Position numbers and translations under genes: made by a program. Of a stretch of 38,772 nt of DNA, positions 31,444 to 38,772 are shown in pieces. The notes under the pieces are model-generated. The model worked only from the letters and a program-made list of their open reading frames with translations, was not told the origin of the DNA and made no database searches. Each line of letters opens with the position of its first letter. Position 1 is the first letter of the stretch. This DNA comes from Acidimicrobiaceae bacterium (GTDB lineage: Bacteria; Actinomycetota; Acidimicrobiia; Acidimicrobiales; RAAP-2), in NCBI GenBank assembly GCA_027315315.1, contig DAHUYG010000030.1:1-38772 (forward strand). The letters run 5' to 3'.

Positions 31444-32070
31444 TCAGCCGTCCTCAGTGAGGGGGCTGCGTGGAGGGGACCAATCGAGCGCGAGGCGGTC
31501 GAGATCCTCGGGCCGGTCGGCGTCGGCGAAGGCGTCCGCGCCCGCAGCGGACGACCACGCCCCCTCGTCGAGCAACCTGACGCCCGGGAGGCTCAGAAGC
31601 GGCCTCATCGACCGTGCCCCGTTGGTCAACAGCGCGGGAACCATGTCGAGGTCTCGACGGGACCACCTGGCACACAGTGGTTGTGGACGCCCGCCGACCA
31701 CGGGGACCACGGACGACTCACCGGGCCAATCCGCCAAGAGCCTGATGACTGCCGAGTCGAGGAGCGGCAGGTCGCAGGCCACCAGCACGACCGGTCCGTG
31801 GTGACCGAGCTCGAGAAGGGCACGATGGCCCGCTGCGGCCGCCGCGAGGGGTCCTCGCCTCGGTCGGTCGTCGACCACCACGGGCATTCCCGAGCGTCCC
31901 GGTCCGACCTCGACGACGGGCTCCAGAACGGCTCGCATCGCGACGGCGACCCTTCGGGCGAGCGGGGTGCCCTCGATCCTGATCGTTGTCTTGTCGAAGC
32001 CCATGCGCCTCGACGTGCCGCCGGTGAGGAGGAGGCCCGCCGAGCTCGGGGTAGCGGAGTGGACTCCCAC
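31444..32070 (-). CDS. mobA: Molybdenum cofactor guanylyltransferase MobA
   Basis: This 208-residue nucleotidyltransferase links GMP to molybdopterin. The N-terminal GTP loop reads GLLLTGGTSRRMGFDK, followed by GPLAAAAAGHRALLELG and VVLVACDLPLLDSAVIRLLA (the metal-binding CDxP motif), then GGRPQPLCARW. An earlier in-frame GTG (32079) overlaps a TAGCGT -10 box, while GTG 32070 lies exactly seven bases after that box, so I take 32070 as the leaderless start. It is divergent from the fdhD transcript and followed by the DUF6457 gene. Confidence 0.92.
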   Translation of the reverse strand: MGVHSATPSSAGLLLTGGTSRRMGFDKTTIRIEGTPLARRVAVAMRAVLEPVVEVGPGRSGMPVVVDDRPRRGPLAAAAAGHRALLELGHHGPVVLVACDLPLLDSAVIRLLADWPGESSVVPVVGGRPQPLCARWSRRDLDMVPALLTNGARSMRPLLSLPGVRLLDEGAWSSAAGADAFADADRPEDLDRLALDWSPPRSPLTEDG

Positions 32071-32077
32071 GTCTCGC

Positions 32078-32083
32078 ACGCTA
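32078..32083 (-). promoter_or_regulatory. -10 box TAGCGT of mobA (leaderless)
   Basis: TAGCGT on the minus strand is followed by seven bases and GTG 32070. The box is 30 bases from the divergent TAGGCT box of the fdhD transcript, so the two promoters could be controlled together. Confidence 0.5.
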
Positions 32084-32113
32084 AGCGAAGGTCGCCGATT
32101 CCGGATCGAACGT

Positions 32114-32119
32114 TAGGCT
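32114..32119 (+). promoter_or_regulatory. -10 box TAGGCT of the small peptide/fdhD transcript
   Basis: TAGGCT is followed by six bases and then GTG 32126, the start of a 29-codon frame in front of fdhD. The spacing is that of the other leaderless genes. Confidence 0.5.
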
Positions 32120-32125
32120 GGCGCG

Positions 32126-32215
32126 GTGCCGACGAAGAAGAAGTGCGTCGGTGTGCGTCACAACCAAGGCAGGTCGGTCGACTATCCCATGACCGGCGCC
32201 CGGGCTGAGACGTAG
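32126..32215 (+). CDS. 29-residue leader or small protein before fdhD
   Basis: A leaderless GTG opens a short frame reading MPTKKKCVGVRHNQGRS, then VDYPMTGARAET and a stop. It is basic at the start and has one cysteine. The stop at 32213-32215 is two bases before the fdhD ATG, and fdhD has no good ribosome site of its own, so fdhD translation probably depends on ribosomes finishing this frame. It may be a leader peptide or a small working protein. I recognise no family. Confidence 0.5.
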   Translation: MPTKKKCVGVRHNQGRSVDYPMTGARAET

Positions 32216-32217
32216 CG

Positions 32218-33075
32218 ATGCCGGGGCGCCCGGGAAAGACCACACCCACCTCGGTCTGGGCCGTTGACGGCCCGGCGCGTCGAGAGCGCGGCGACGTTCT
32301 CGCGACCGAGGAGCCCCTCGAAATCCGGCTTGCGATCGACGGTCATCGACACCAGGTGGCAGTGACCATGCGGACGCCGGGGGCCGATTTCGAGCTGGCC
32401 ACGGGGTTCCTCTTTGGAGAGGGCGTCTTGAAGCGTCGCGAGCAGCTTCGCCGCATCACGTACTGCATCGACCCGGACCTCGACGACGATCAGCGGTGGA
32501 ACATCGTCAACGTCGAGTTCGCCTCCGGTGAGGCGGTGGACCTCGCCCCCTTGGAGCGCCACTTCTCGGTCACCAGTGCGTGCGGCGTCTGCGGAAAGGC
32601 CACCCTCGATGGGCTCCGGCACAGAGGACTCAACCCGGTCGACGACGGAGGGGACATCCGACCGATTTCCCAGGAAGTGCTCCTCTCGCTGCCGGGGAAG
32701 CTCCAGGCCGCCCAGTCGATCTTCCACTCGACCGGCGGCGTCCACGCTTCGGGCCTCTTCTCTCCCGACGGCGAGGCGTTGGCGGTGCGAGAGGATGTTG
32801 GGCGCCACAACGCCATGGACAAGCTCGTCGGGTGGGCCGTTCTCCACGATCGGGTGCCCTTGACCGACCACCTGGTGATGGTCAGCGGTCGTTCGAGCTA
32901 CGAGCTCGTGCAGAAGGCGGTCGCCGCCGGTGTCAGCGTGCTCTGTTCGGTCTCCGCACCGAGCAGCCTCGCGGTGCAGCTCGCGCGCGAGTTCGGGGTC
33001 ACCCTCGTGGGCTTCCTGCGCGGTACGACATTCAAGGTCTACACGGGTATCGAACGCATCGATACCGTGCGCTGA
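32218..33075 (+). CDS. fdhD: Formate dehydrogenase accessory sulfurtransferase FdhD
   Basis: This 285-residue protein carries the active cysteine pair in TSACGVCGKATLD (CxxC). It also shows GADFELATGFLFGEG, FHSTGGVHASGLFSPDGE, REDVGRHNAMDKLVGWA and the C-terminal SGRSSYELVQKAVAAGV. FdhD carries sulfur from a cysteine desulfurase to the molybdenum cofactor of formate dehydrogenase-type enzymes. The likely client is the YdeP-type oxidoreductase encoded 1.4 kb away. Translation is probably coupled to the small frame ending two bases upstream. Confidence 0.96.
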   Translation: MPGRPGKTTPTSVWAVDGPARRERGDVLATEEPLEIRLAIDGHRHQVAVTMRTPGADFELATGFLFGEGVLKRREQLRRITYCIDPDLDDDQRWNIVNVEFASGEAVDLAPLERHFSVTSACGVCGKATLDGLRHRGLNPVDDGGDIRPISQEVLLSLPGKLQAAQSIFHSTGGVHASGLFSPDGEALAVREDVGRHNAMDKLVGWAVLHDRVPLTDHLVMVSGRSSYELVQKAVAAGVSVLCSVSAPSSLAVQLAREFGVTLVGFLRGTTFKVYTGIERIDTVR

Positions 33076-33348
33076 TCGAGTTCAACCGGGCGCATGACGT
33101 CCTCCCCGTCCTCGCCATGACAACACCCACCCGTGCACAAGGACGGTCGTGGTCCGGAAGAGAGATCGTCGCGAGCGCCGCACGCTTAGCCTCGGACGCC
33201 AGAAGGAAGGTTCAGCCTCGGGACCACACCTCGTCGCCGAGCGCCCCGCCCGTCGCCGGAGGGGTCCATTGTGTAGGGAGTTGAGCGTGCGGTGGATGCC
33301 GAGAAGGACTGCTCTGGCCCGATCGCAGGGCGCGCCGAACGAGGCGAC
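33076..33348. other. Interval between fdhD and moeA
   Basis: A 273-base interval with no supported gene. TAGCCT at 33187-33192 could be a -10 box for moeA with a leader of about 150 bases. An in-frame GTG at 33292 could extend MoeA by 19 residues. Confidence 0.3.
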
Positions 33349-34611
33349 ATGATCCCGCTCGAAGAGGCACGTGCCTTCGTTCTCTCGCACTGCCCGCCCA
33401 TGGGGGCCACGGAACTTCCCCCAATGTTGGCCCTGGGTCACGTCCTCGCCCAGGGGGTCACAGCGCACGAGCCGCTCCCCTCGTTCACGAACTCGGCCAT
33501 GGACGGCTATGCGATCCGAGCCGCGGACACCGCCCACGCTCCAGTGCGCCTCCAGGTCGTCGGCGCCCTGATGGCCGGCGATCCGCCGTCGACCGACGCG
33601 GTACAACGGGGTCAGGCGCTGCGGATCATGACGGGCGCAGCCCTGCCCCCCGGAGCGGACAGCGTCTGCATGATCGAAGACACGCACCTCGAAGGAGACG
33701 GGACGGTTGTCGTCGAGCGCCCGGTCACCTATGGAGCCAACGTCCGCGAGATGGGCGACGACGTCCTCGTTGGAGCGGAGCTGGCCCCCCCAGGGGCCGA
33801 GATCACCCCCCGACACGTCGCGCTGCTGGTAGCGGCCGGCGTGCGCTCGCTACGGGTGTTCAAGCGGCCCCGGGTCGGTGTGCTCTCCACGGGCGACGAG
33901 CTCGTCGAGGGTTGGGGGGCGCTGGCGCCCGGGAAGATCAGGAACTCGAATCGACCGGCCCTGTTGGCCCTCGTCCGGCAGGCCGGATTCGAGGGGGTCG
34001 ACCTCGGGACGGTAGGCGACGACCCCGATGTCATCGCAGAGGTGCTCGAAACAGCCGTCGGCGTCTGCGACGCGATCCTGACGAGCCGTGGGGTGAGCGT
34101 CGGCGACCGTGACGTGGTGAAGGCCGTGCTCGAGAGACTGAGCAACGGGGCGATGCGGTCGATGCAGGTAGCGATCAAGCCGGCCAAGCCCTTCGCCTTT
34201 GGGGTGCTCAGTCCGAGAGGCATTCCGACCTTCGGGCTGCCCGGGAACCCAGCCTCGGCGATGGTCGCCTTCGAGCTCTTCGCCCGGCCCGGCCTGCTGA
34301 AAATGGCCGGGCACACCACCGTGGACCGTCCGTTGCTCCGTGCCTTGGCCCGTGCGCCGCTCGCGCGGCGAAGCGACGGGAAGGTGCATTTTGTTTGGGT
34401 CGTGGTGCGCGTCAATCCCGAAGGAGTCCTCGAGTTGGTTCCCGCGGGAGGCCAAGGCGCGCACCAGCTTCGGGGCATGGCCGCATCGAACGCGCTCGCC
34501 GTCTTGCCCGACGGCCAAGGCGCGAGCGCTGGAGAGGGCGTCGAGGTCATGCTGCTGGAGGCGGCGGCACTCACCGGCGGCGGCGACGCCCCGAACATTC
34601 CGACCCGCTGA
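33349..34611 (+). CDS. moeA: Molybdopterin molybdenumtransferase MoeA
   Basis: This 420-residue protein inserts molybdate into adenylylated molybdopterin. Visible family motifs are FTNSAMDGYAIRAAD, RIMTGAALPPGADSVCMIED, GVLSTGDELVEGW, KIRNSNRPAL, GVSVGDRDVV and FGLPGNPASAMVAFELF. The C-terminal domain IV ends near LLEAAA. The first residue of the usual GGVSxGD loop is arginine here (SRGVSVGD). I chose ATG 33349 (MIPLEEARAFVL, the typical MoeA start, after GAGG); GTG 33292 is also open. It is convergent with the hipA gene. Confidence 0.95.
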   Translation: MIPLEEARAFVLSHCPPMGATELPPMLALGHVLAQGVTAHEPLPSFTNSAMDGYAIRAADTAHAPVRLQVVGALMAGDPPSTDAVQRGQALRIMTGAALPPGADSVCMIEDTHLEGDGTVVVERPVTYGANVREMGDDVLVGAELAPPGAEITPRHVALLVAAGVRSLRVFKRPRVGVLSTGDELVEGWGALAPGKIRNSNRPALLALVRQAGFEGVDLGTVGDDPDVIAEVLETAVGVCDAILTSRGVSVGDRDVVKAVLERLSNGAMRSMQVAIKPAKPFAFGVLSPRGIPTFGLPGNPASAMVAFELFARPGLLKMAGHTTVDRPLLRALARAPLARRSDGKVHFVWVVVRVNPEGVLELVPAGGQGAHQLRGMAASNALAVLPDGQGASAGEGVEVMLLEAAALTGGGDAPNIPTR

Positions 34612-34635
34612 GCCGCACGCCGGTCGGGCCAACTG

Positions 34636-34657
34636 CGGCGGCCCAGAAGTCCCGCCG
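34636..34657. terminator. GC hairpin between convergent moeA and hipA
   Basis: CGGCGG (34636-34641) pairs with CCGCCG (34652-34657) across ten bases, midway in the 54-base gap between the two stops. It could serve both strands. There is no T-run. Confidence 0.35.
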
Positions 34658-34665
34658 TGCTGCGC

Positions 34666-35979
34666 TCAGCGGGGCCGGAATCTTTCCAGGTCGGCTGCGA
34701 TCTCCCTCACCGTCGGATCCTCGAGCTCCGCCTCTGCAGCGAAGGTCGGCCACTCCACGACGGCTTGTTGCACCTCTCGGACGATCCGACGGTATCCGGG
34801 CACGTCACGGCGCTCTCCCACAGCGAACAGATCCTCTCTGGTGATCCCGTCGAACTTCCCGTTGATCGCCATGAGGTGCCGGCTGTTCCACTTGCTGTCC
34901 GGCCGGTAGGCGTACGTGAGGTCGAAGGCCGGCGTCAGCCGCCAGCCGCCGTCAGCGGGGCGCATGAAGGCGAAGTTCTTCGTGTGATCGTCACGATTGA
35001 CCGCAATCACGTTGAACACCATTCGGCGGTAGGCCTGTTGGAGCTGTTCGCCGTCCAGCCCGAGGGCCACGACCGCCTGGAGGTACTGGTCGTAGCTGTG
35101 GACCCCGATCGAGTTGTAATCAAGGTGAGCAAGCGCACAGAGGGAGATCATGTGATGACGCTCCCCCCGCTCTCCCCGGTCGAAGCGCTGCGTCATGAAA
35201 TGCCGGCGAGGACCTTCGGAGAGCAGCATGCACGGCATCATCTCGAGTCCTGCGGCCATGGCCATCTTGGCGTACGCGTACTCGATACGCCCATATGGTG
35301 CGCGCTCATCGAGCCGATCCCTGCGGCCGTCCATGCCGGCCCCGCTCACGCCGTCCAGCTTGATGAGCCACGGTTGGAAGCTCTCAGCCGTGGGGCCGTG
35401 GGCGGATCGAATTTGGTAGGTCGTTGGATGGAAGGCGACCACGGCTTTCGCTCTGGTCCCCCCGGCACTCGTGCCGACCTGAATCAGCTCGCGGAGCGCC
35501 TCGTGGCTCGTTCGGTCGTCGGCGAATTCCCCGCTGACCGTGAGCCGGGCCGCGAGCACCAAGTCTGCAAGTTGCAGCGCCGTCGGTTCGTCTGTCCCGG
35601 GCGACCGAGCCGGAGGCCGAAATTCGAGTGCCCCCATGGCGCGATCAGCCGCATAGGCCAGGCGATCGAGCGGTGTGATCCGATCAGCGGCAATCCCCTC
35701 TTCGGCGAACGCCCGGTTCACCAAGGCGTTGCCGAAGGCGTCCGGAAGGGCATCGGCCAGGAGCGGCGGAAGTCGATAGAAGGTATCGGGTCGAAGGTCG
35801 GGGAACTCGTAAGGCTGGGTCCTGAGAGCCATGTGCAGCGGTGCGAGCTCGTAGCCGTCCGCGACCCAGGCCGGGTCATAGGTGAAGGCGTAGCACAGCG
35901 TTTCTGGATCGAGGCCGACCACGCCCACCCGCTGACCCCAGGCAAAGACCTCGACGAGGTCGGCGGGCTCGTCGGTCAA
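34666..35979 (-). CDS. hipA: HipA-family serine/threonine kinase toxin
   Basis: This 437-residue kinase is about the length of E. coli HipA. The P-loop-like segment reads LIQVGTSAGGTRAKAVVAF, which aligns with the GGARPKA loop around the autophosphorylated serine. FQPWLIKLDG supplies the ATP lysine, NRDDHTKNFAF the catalytic aspartate, and TPAFDLTYAY the magnesium-binding aspartate. All key residues appear present, so the kinase should be active; HipA kinases block translation by phosphorylating aminoacyl-tRNA synthetases. The start is TTG 35979, overlapping the hipB stop (TTGA), with AAGG six bases upstream. Confidence 0.92.
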   Translation of the reverse strand: MTDEPADLVEVFAWGQRVGVVGLDPETLCYAFTYDPAWVADGYELAPLHMALRTQPYEFPDLRPDTFYRLPPLLADALPDAFGNALVNRAFAEEGIAADRITPLDRLAYAADRAMGALEFRPPARSPGTDEPTALQLADLVLAARLTVSGEFADDRTSHEALRELIQVGTSAGGTRAKAVVAFHPTTYQIRSAHGPTAESFQPWLIKLDGVSGAGMDGRRDRLDERAPYGRIEYAYAKMAMAAGLEMMPCMLLSEGPRRHFMTQRFDRGERGERHHMISLCALAHLDYNSIGVHSYDQYLQAVVALGLDGEQLQQAYRRMVFNVIAVNRDDHTKNFAFMRPADGGWRLTPAFDLTYAYRPDSKWNSRHLMAINGKFDGITREDLFAVGERRDVPGYRRIVREVQQAVVEWPTFAAEAELEDPTVREIAADLERFRPR

Positions 35980-36296
35980 GGCGCACCTTGGGAAGGACGT
36001 CGGGCCCGCTGACGCGGCGAAGCTTCCTTGTCGCCCCGTCGTCGAGCCTCGAGAACCTCGAGAGGATTGAAGGGCCTCGGCCTGGGCCCGAGCTTCTCGA
36101 TCCACCCCACCTCGCCCAATGCTCGCAGCACCTTCGCCAGGGTTGAGGTCGTCGCGCCGGAGCCGGCCTCGAGGTGTTTCAGGGCGCCAACCGAGACGTT
36201 CGCCCGTTCGGCGAGTTCGGCCTGTGTGAGCTGTGCCTCAACGCGAACGGCTCGGATCCTGGCTCCGAGCGCCCGCTGGATCTCCTCGCTGTGCAT
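35976..36296 (-). CDS. hipB: HipB-type antitoxin, XRE-family regulator
   Basis: This is a 106-residue protein. The helix-turn-helix covers about residues 8-60: GARIRAVRVEAQLTQAELAERANVSVGALKHLEAG. The C-terminal tail is basic and Pro/Arg-rich. It should bind HipA and its own promoter. The ATG at 36296 follows AGGAGG by nine bases. A TAGTCT hexamer and short TAGT/ACTA palindromes lie upstream. Confidence 0.92.
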   Translation of the reverse strand: MHSEEIQRALGARIRAVRVEAQLTQAELAERANVSVGALKHLEAGSGATTSTLAKVLRALGEVGWIEKLGPRPRPFNPLEVLEARRRGDKEASPRQRARRPSQGAP

Positions 36297-36310
36297 GCGG
36301 GCGAACCTCC

Positions 36311-36424
36311 TAGTAGCCAGACTAATGACTCTTGATGGACGGCCGTCGTGAGTCCGAACGTTTGTAGACATAGGAGCAACGATTAGCTCGTCTAAGACCA
36401 ATAAAGGTCATAACTATTGCTAGT
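36311..36424 (-). promoter_or_regulatory. hipBA promoter with three short palindromes
   Basis: The region is AT-richer than its surroundings. Palindromes: TAGT-N6-ACTA at 36311-36324, overlapping the candidate -10 box TAGTCT; TTAG-N5-CTAA at 36383-36395; and ACTA-N4-TAGT at 36413-36424. Several half-sites ending in TAG would suit cooperative HipB binding. The arms are only four bases, so some may be chance. Confidence 0.4.
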
Positions 36425-36499
36425 CCCGCCTGTGTCGATGCCGGCGGACTGGACCTTCGGCCCTAGTACACCGCCCGCGTTGGGGAGCACCCTCTCTCA

Positions 36500-36697
36500 A
36501 TGCTCCGGGGCGACGGACAATGGGAATGGGAGTGCCCGAGCTACGGCTGCCACGGAACCATCGTTCGAGAGGCGTCCCCCAAGCACGGAGACGTCGCCCG
36601 GTGCCAGCCCAGCGACTCCGACCGCCACCACTGCGGTCGTCTCATGACCTGGGAGGCCCATAGAGAGCGATGGGCCCCAATCCGAGGGAGCTCCTGA
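36500..36697 (+). CDS. Small four-cysteine (zinc ribbon-like) protein
   Basis: A 65-residue frame reads GQWEWECPSYGCHGTIV, then VARCQPSDSDRHHCGRLMTW. The spacing C-x4-C and C-x8-C with nearby histidines and flanking tryptophans is what a structural zinc site would look like. GGGGAG lies about 12 bases before the ATG, a somewhat distant ribosome site. I recognise no named family. It stands alone between hipBA and ppk2, on the strand of ppk2. Confidence 0.45.
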   Translation: MLRGDGQWEWECPSYGCHGTIVREASPKHGDVARCQPSDSDRHHCGRLMTWEAHRERWAPIRGSS

Positions 36698-36784
36698 GCG
36701 CTGCCGCTTGCCGGCCCGATCCGAGAGGGGTTGTGAACCGGCCGGGGAAAGCTCCCGGTGAACGCGCAGGGAGAGGAGAGGTTC

Positions 36785-36910
36785 ATGGGCTCGCCCAGGT
36801 GCTCCTCGACGAACTGCGAAGACGGCACCAGCGCCGAGCTGGACAAGACCGTCACCGCCACCCGGCAACAGGTGGCTCCGAAACCCGTCCCCGTCGGAAG
36901 TGACAGATGA
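36785..36910 (+). CDS. Possible 41-residue orphan peptide
   Basis: A short frame reads MGSPRCSSTNCEDGTSAELD, then KTVTATRQQVAPKPVPVGSDR. The case for it is the ribosome site: GAGGAGAGG ends three bases before the ATG, the strongest in this stretch. It has one C-x4-C pair and a proline/valine tail. It follows the zinc-ribbon-like frame by 87 bases. No family is recognised; it could be spurious. Confidence 0.35.
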   Translation: MGSPRCSSTNCEDGTSAELDKTVTATRQQVAPKPVPVGSDR

Positions 36911-37134
36911 GACAGATTTCGGAACGGCCCTTCCTGATCGAGACGAGGCTCGGATGTGTCAGGACTTCGCCCCCCTGCTTCTCGCCCGATCCAAAGGGGC
37001 AGCAAGCATCGACTGCACAGCTTTTGAGAATCGCGATTTGCTGGATGGGTCGATCGGCCCAGGCGTTGCAATACCCTCCTTGAGGCGACCTCATGGACGG
37101 TGCGCCCAGACACACCGACCCACGGGAGGGAGAG

Positions 37135-38040
37135 GTGAAGCTCGACAAACATGTCATCGGCGAGCTCACGGTCATGCCCGGCGCCGCGGCGTCCCTCGCA
37201 GAGCGGAGCACAGCCGAGACGAAGCACGGCTGGCTCGGTCCACTCGGACGTGCGCACGCCAAGGAGGTGGCCGAGGCGGACCTTGAGACGTTCAAGCGAG
37301 AGCTCGAGCGTGTCCAGGAGCTCCTCTACGCGAATGCGACGTGGGCCGTGCTGATCGTGCTGCAGGGCCTCGACGCCGCCGGCAAGGACGGCACGATCAA
37401 ACATGTGCTGGCCGGCGTCAATCCGCAGGGCTGTGAGGTGACGTCGTTCAAGCAGCCGTCCGCCCAGGAGCTCCGCCACGACTACCTCTGGCGAGCGGCA
37501 CGGGCGCTACCCGAACGCGGCCGCATCGGCATCTTCAATCGCTCCTACTACGAGGAGGTGCTCGTCTGCCGGGTCCATCCCGAACTCCTCGAGGCTGAGC
37601 ACGTACCCGGGCTGATACGGCCCGACCACTCGACGTGGCGGAGCCGCTACGAGGACATCAACGCCTTCGAGCGACACCTTGAGCGAAGCGGTACCAAGGT
37701 GATCAAGCTCTTCCTCCACATCTCGAAGGAGACCCAGCGAGAGCGGTTGCTCGAGAGGCTGGACGACAAGGAGAAGCACTGGAAGTTCTCGCTTGCCGAT
37801 CTTGCCGAGCGAGCCCATTTTGACAAATACATGGAGGCGTACGAGGAGGCGATCACAGCCACCTCCACCGCGTGGGCACCCTGGTATGTCGTTCCGGCCA
37901 ACCACAAGTTCGCCCTGCGGGCCCTGGTGGGCGGCATCCTCGTCGATGTCGTCGATGATCTCGGGCTCCGTACCCCGACGGTGTCAGGCGAACAGGCCGC
38001 TGCCCTTGAGCGCGCTCGCACATCGCTCTGTTCCGAGTGA
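37135..38040 (+). CDS. ppk2: Polyphosphate kinase 2 family protein (class III-like)
   Basis: This is a 301-residue kinase that moves phosphate between polyphosphate and nucleotides. Walker A is GLDAAGKDG at about residues 78-86; then come GVNPQGCEVTSFKQPSAQEL, IFNRSYYEEVLVCRVHPELL, the lid region with KETQRERLLERLDDKEKHWKF, and APWYVVPANHKFALRALV. The NPQG form is that of class III enzymes that can phosphorylate AMP as well as ADP, by my memory of the family. I take GTG 37135, preceded by GGGAGGGAG; ATG 37093 (GAGG upstream) would add 14 residues. A TACCCT hexamer at 37072-37077 may be its -10 box. Confidence 0.93.
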   Translation: MKLDKHVIGELTVMPGAAASLAERSTAETKHGWLGPLGRAHAKEVAEADLETFKRELERVQELLYANATWAVLIVLQGLDAAGKDGTIKHVLAGVNPQGCEVTSFKQPSAQELRHDYLWRAARALPERGRIGIFNRSYYEEVLVCRVHPELLEAEHVPGLIRPDHSTWRSRYEDINAFERHLERSGTKVIKLFLHISKETQRERLLERLDDKEKHWKFSLADLAERAHFDKYMEAYEEAITATSTAWAPWYVVPANHKFALRALVGGILVDVVDDLGLRTPTVSGEQAAALERARTSLCSE

Positions 38041-38524
38041 CGTCCAGCGCGGGCCGAGGCGGACCTGCTCAATGGAGGGCAACTTCGGTGATCAAGCCCG
38101 AGAAACTCTCGAACCCGCAGCCCGACGGCCGCCGCCCGTCCGAACAGTGCACGCCCTCAAGCATGGGTTCGGACCTCCGCTAGGGGCTGACCAACCACCT
38201 GCACCCTTGAGCTCGCCGCGCCTTGCGAACGGTCGAACACGTTGTCGAGGACTACGTGCGTGGGGGGCGTCCCGGGCCTGTCGCGTGAAACTTGTCACCA
38301 AGCTCAGAGGCCGGAGGACCGAGACGATCTAGGCACGACGATGACTTGGTCCCCCATTTGGTGCCATTCCAGGTGCTCCACGAAAACGTCCGCGAGTTCG
38401 CGATGTGGCCGGTAGATCTTTTTCGCTGGAACAGCGCTCAGGACCCCGGCGTCAACCCAAATGTGAACGCCGGTCCAATCCGGTAGCGCGCGCCGGTCGA
38501 AAACGCTAGCGCGGGGGTCTGAAG
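38041..38524. other. Region without a supported gene, probably IS flank
   Basis: About 480 bases after ppk2. A minus-strand frame (about 38304-38510) reads WTGVHIWVDAGVLSAV and continues to 38304, but it has no start of its own, contains no motif I know, and lies directly after the IstB-like tail, so it is probably the non-coding end of an insertion sequence. Nothing else is evident. Confidence 0.35.
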
Positions 38525-38677
38525 TTACCCGGCGGCGGGTGCCCCGTCCACGGTCCCGGCGCCCCGATCCGCGCCGGCCTTCGGAGCATCTGGACCGGCG
38601 GGCTTCGCTGGCCGCCTCCGGGCCTTGGCGTCCGACAGCCGGTAGCTCTCGCCCTTGGTCTCGACACCTGGGTGATG
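38525..38677 (-). mobile_element. Possible C-terminal tail of an IS21-type IstB protein
   Basis: One minus-strand frame reads HHPGVETKGESYRLSDAK, followed by about 33 Pro/Ala/Gly-rich residues and a TAA. IstB helper ATPases of IS21 elements commonly end with HH-x-x-V-x-x-x-G-x-SYRL-x-x. Residues further upstream toward the window edge do not match, so the copy is broken or the match is short by chance. Confidence 0.4.
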
Positions 38678-38772
38678 CCGCCCACATATCCGGCTTGTAT
38701 CACTGAGGTAAGCCAGATATGGATGCCTTCCCGGAAGGAGCCGTCACACTGTCGCATCCTGGGGCCACGGCT

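Noticed and set aside
36900-37286. Plus-strand frame overlapping the start of ppk2
   Set aside because: It overlaps a well-supported kinase in another frame, has poor composition, and no ribosome site.
38092-38301. Short minus-strand frame after ppk2
   Set aside because: Arg/Gly/Ala-rich, no motif, no ribosome site; typical of chance frames at this GC content.

Overview
The window is about 70% GC. It uses many GTG starts, packs genes tightly with 4-base stop/start overlaps, and carries families typical of high-GC Gram-positives: a DUF6457/MobA pair, PadR-controlled ABC exporters, a GAF-SpoIIE phosphatase and a NarL-type two-component system. I read it as a chromosomal segment of an actinobacterium, possibly an uncultured Acidimicrobiia-like lineage; the class is a guess. 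I see no rRNA, tRNA or CRISPR array.

Left end (1-2.2 kb): an accessory zone with mobile-element debris. A transposase C-terminal scrap lies at the edge. Next come a ParB-like small protein and an aquaporin. After them is a degenerate reading frame that looks like the start of a type III Wadjet JetB (TIGR02678) joined in frame to a piece of JetD (DUF2399), and its 3' end runs antisense into an integrase-type transposase scrap.

2.2-5.3 kb: an ABC-F ATPase with a puzzling start, a carboxymuconolactone decarboxylase-like protein and an SDR oxidoreductase. 5.3-9.8 kb: a KimA-like potassium importer divergent from a three-GAF SpoIIE-type phosphatase, with a hairpin between them. 9.8-14.8 kb: a leftward run encoding an enoyl-CoA hydratase, a VOC protein, a secreted GH99-like protein, a possible 34-residue peptide and an ABC exporter. 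14.9-18.6 kb: a complete OpuC-type compatible-solute importer, with the ATPase divergent from two permeases and the binding protein. Aquaporin, KimA and OpuC together give the left half an osmotic flavour.

18.6-23.2 kb: a NarL-type response regulator and histidine kinase, divergent from an ABC-2 exporter pair. 23.2-27.9 kb: an FtsX-like permease, two paralogous LolD-like ATPases and a PadR repressor. Two matching CATAC-N3-GTATG palindromes lie on the -10 boxes of the two promoters of this block. 28-34.6 kb: a frameshifted VOC gene, then a molybdenum-enzyme block: FdhF/YdeP-type oxidoreductase, DUF6457, MobA, a 29-residue peptide, FdhD and MoeA. 34.7-38.8 kb: a HipBA module, two small orphan frames, a PPK2 kinase, and a non-coding right end with what looks like the tail of an IS21-type IstB.

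A theme across the window is leaderless transcription. At nine genes or peptide frames, a TANNNT -10 hexamer lies exactly 6 or 7 bases before the ATG or GTG. This pattern fixes several starts and predicts a two-codon leader frame before the ABC-F gene.
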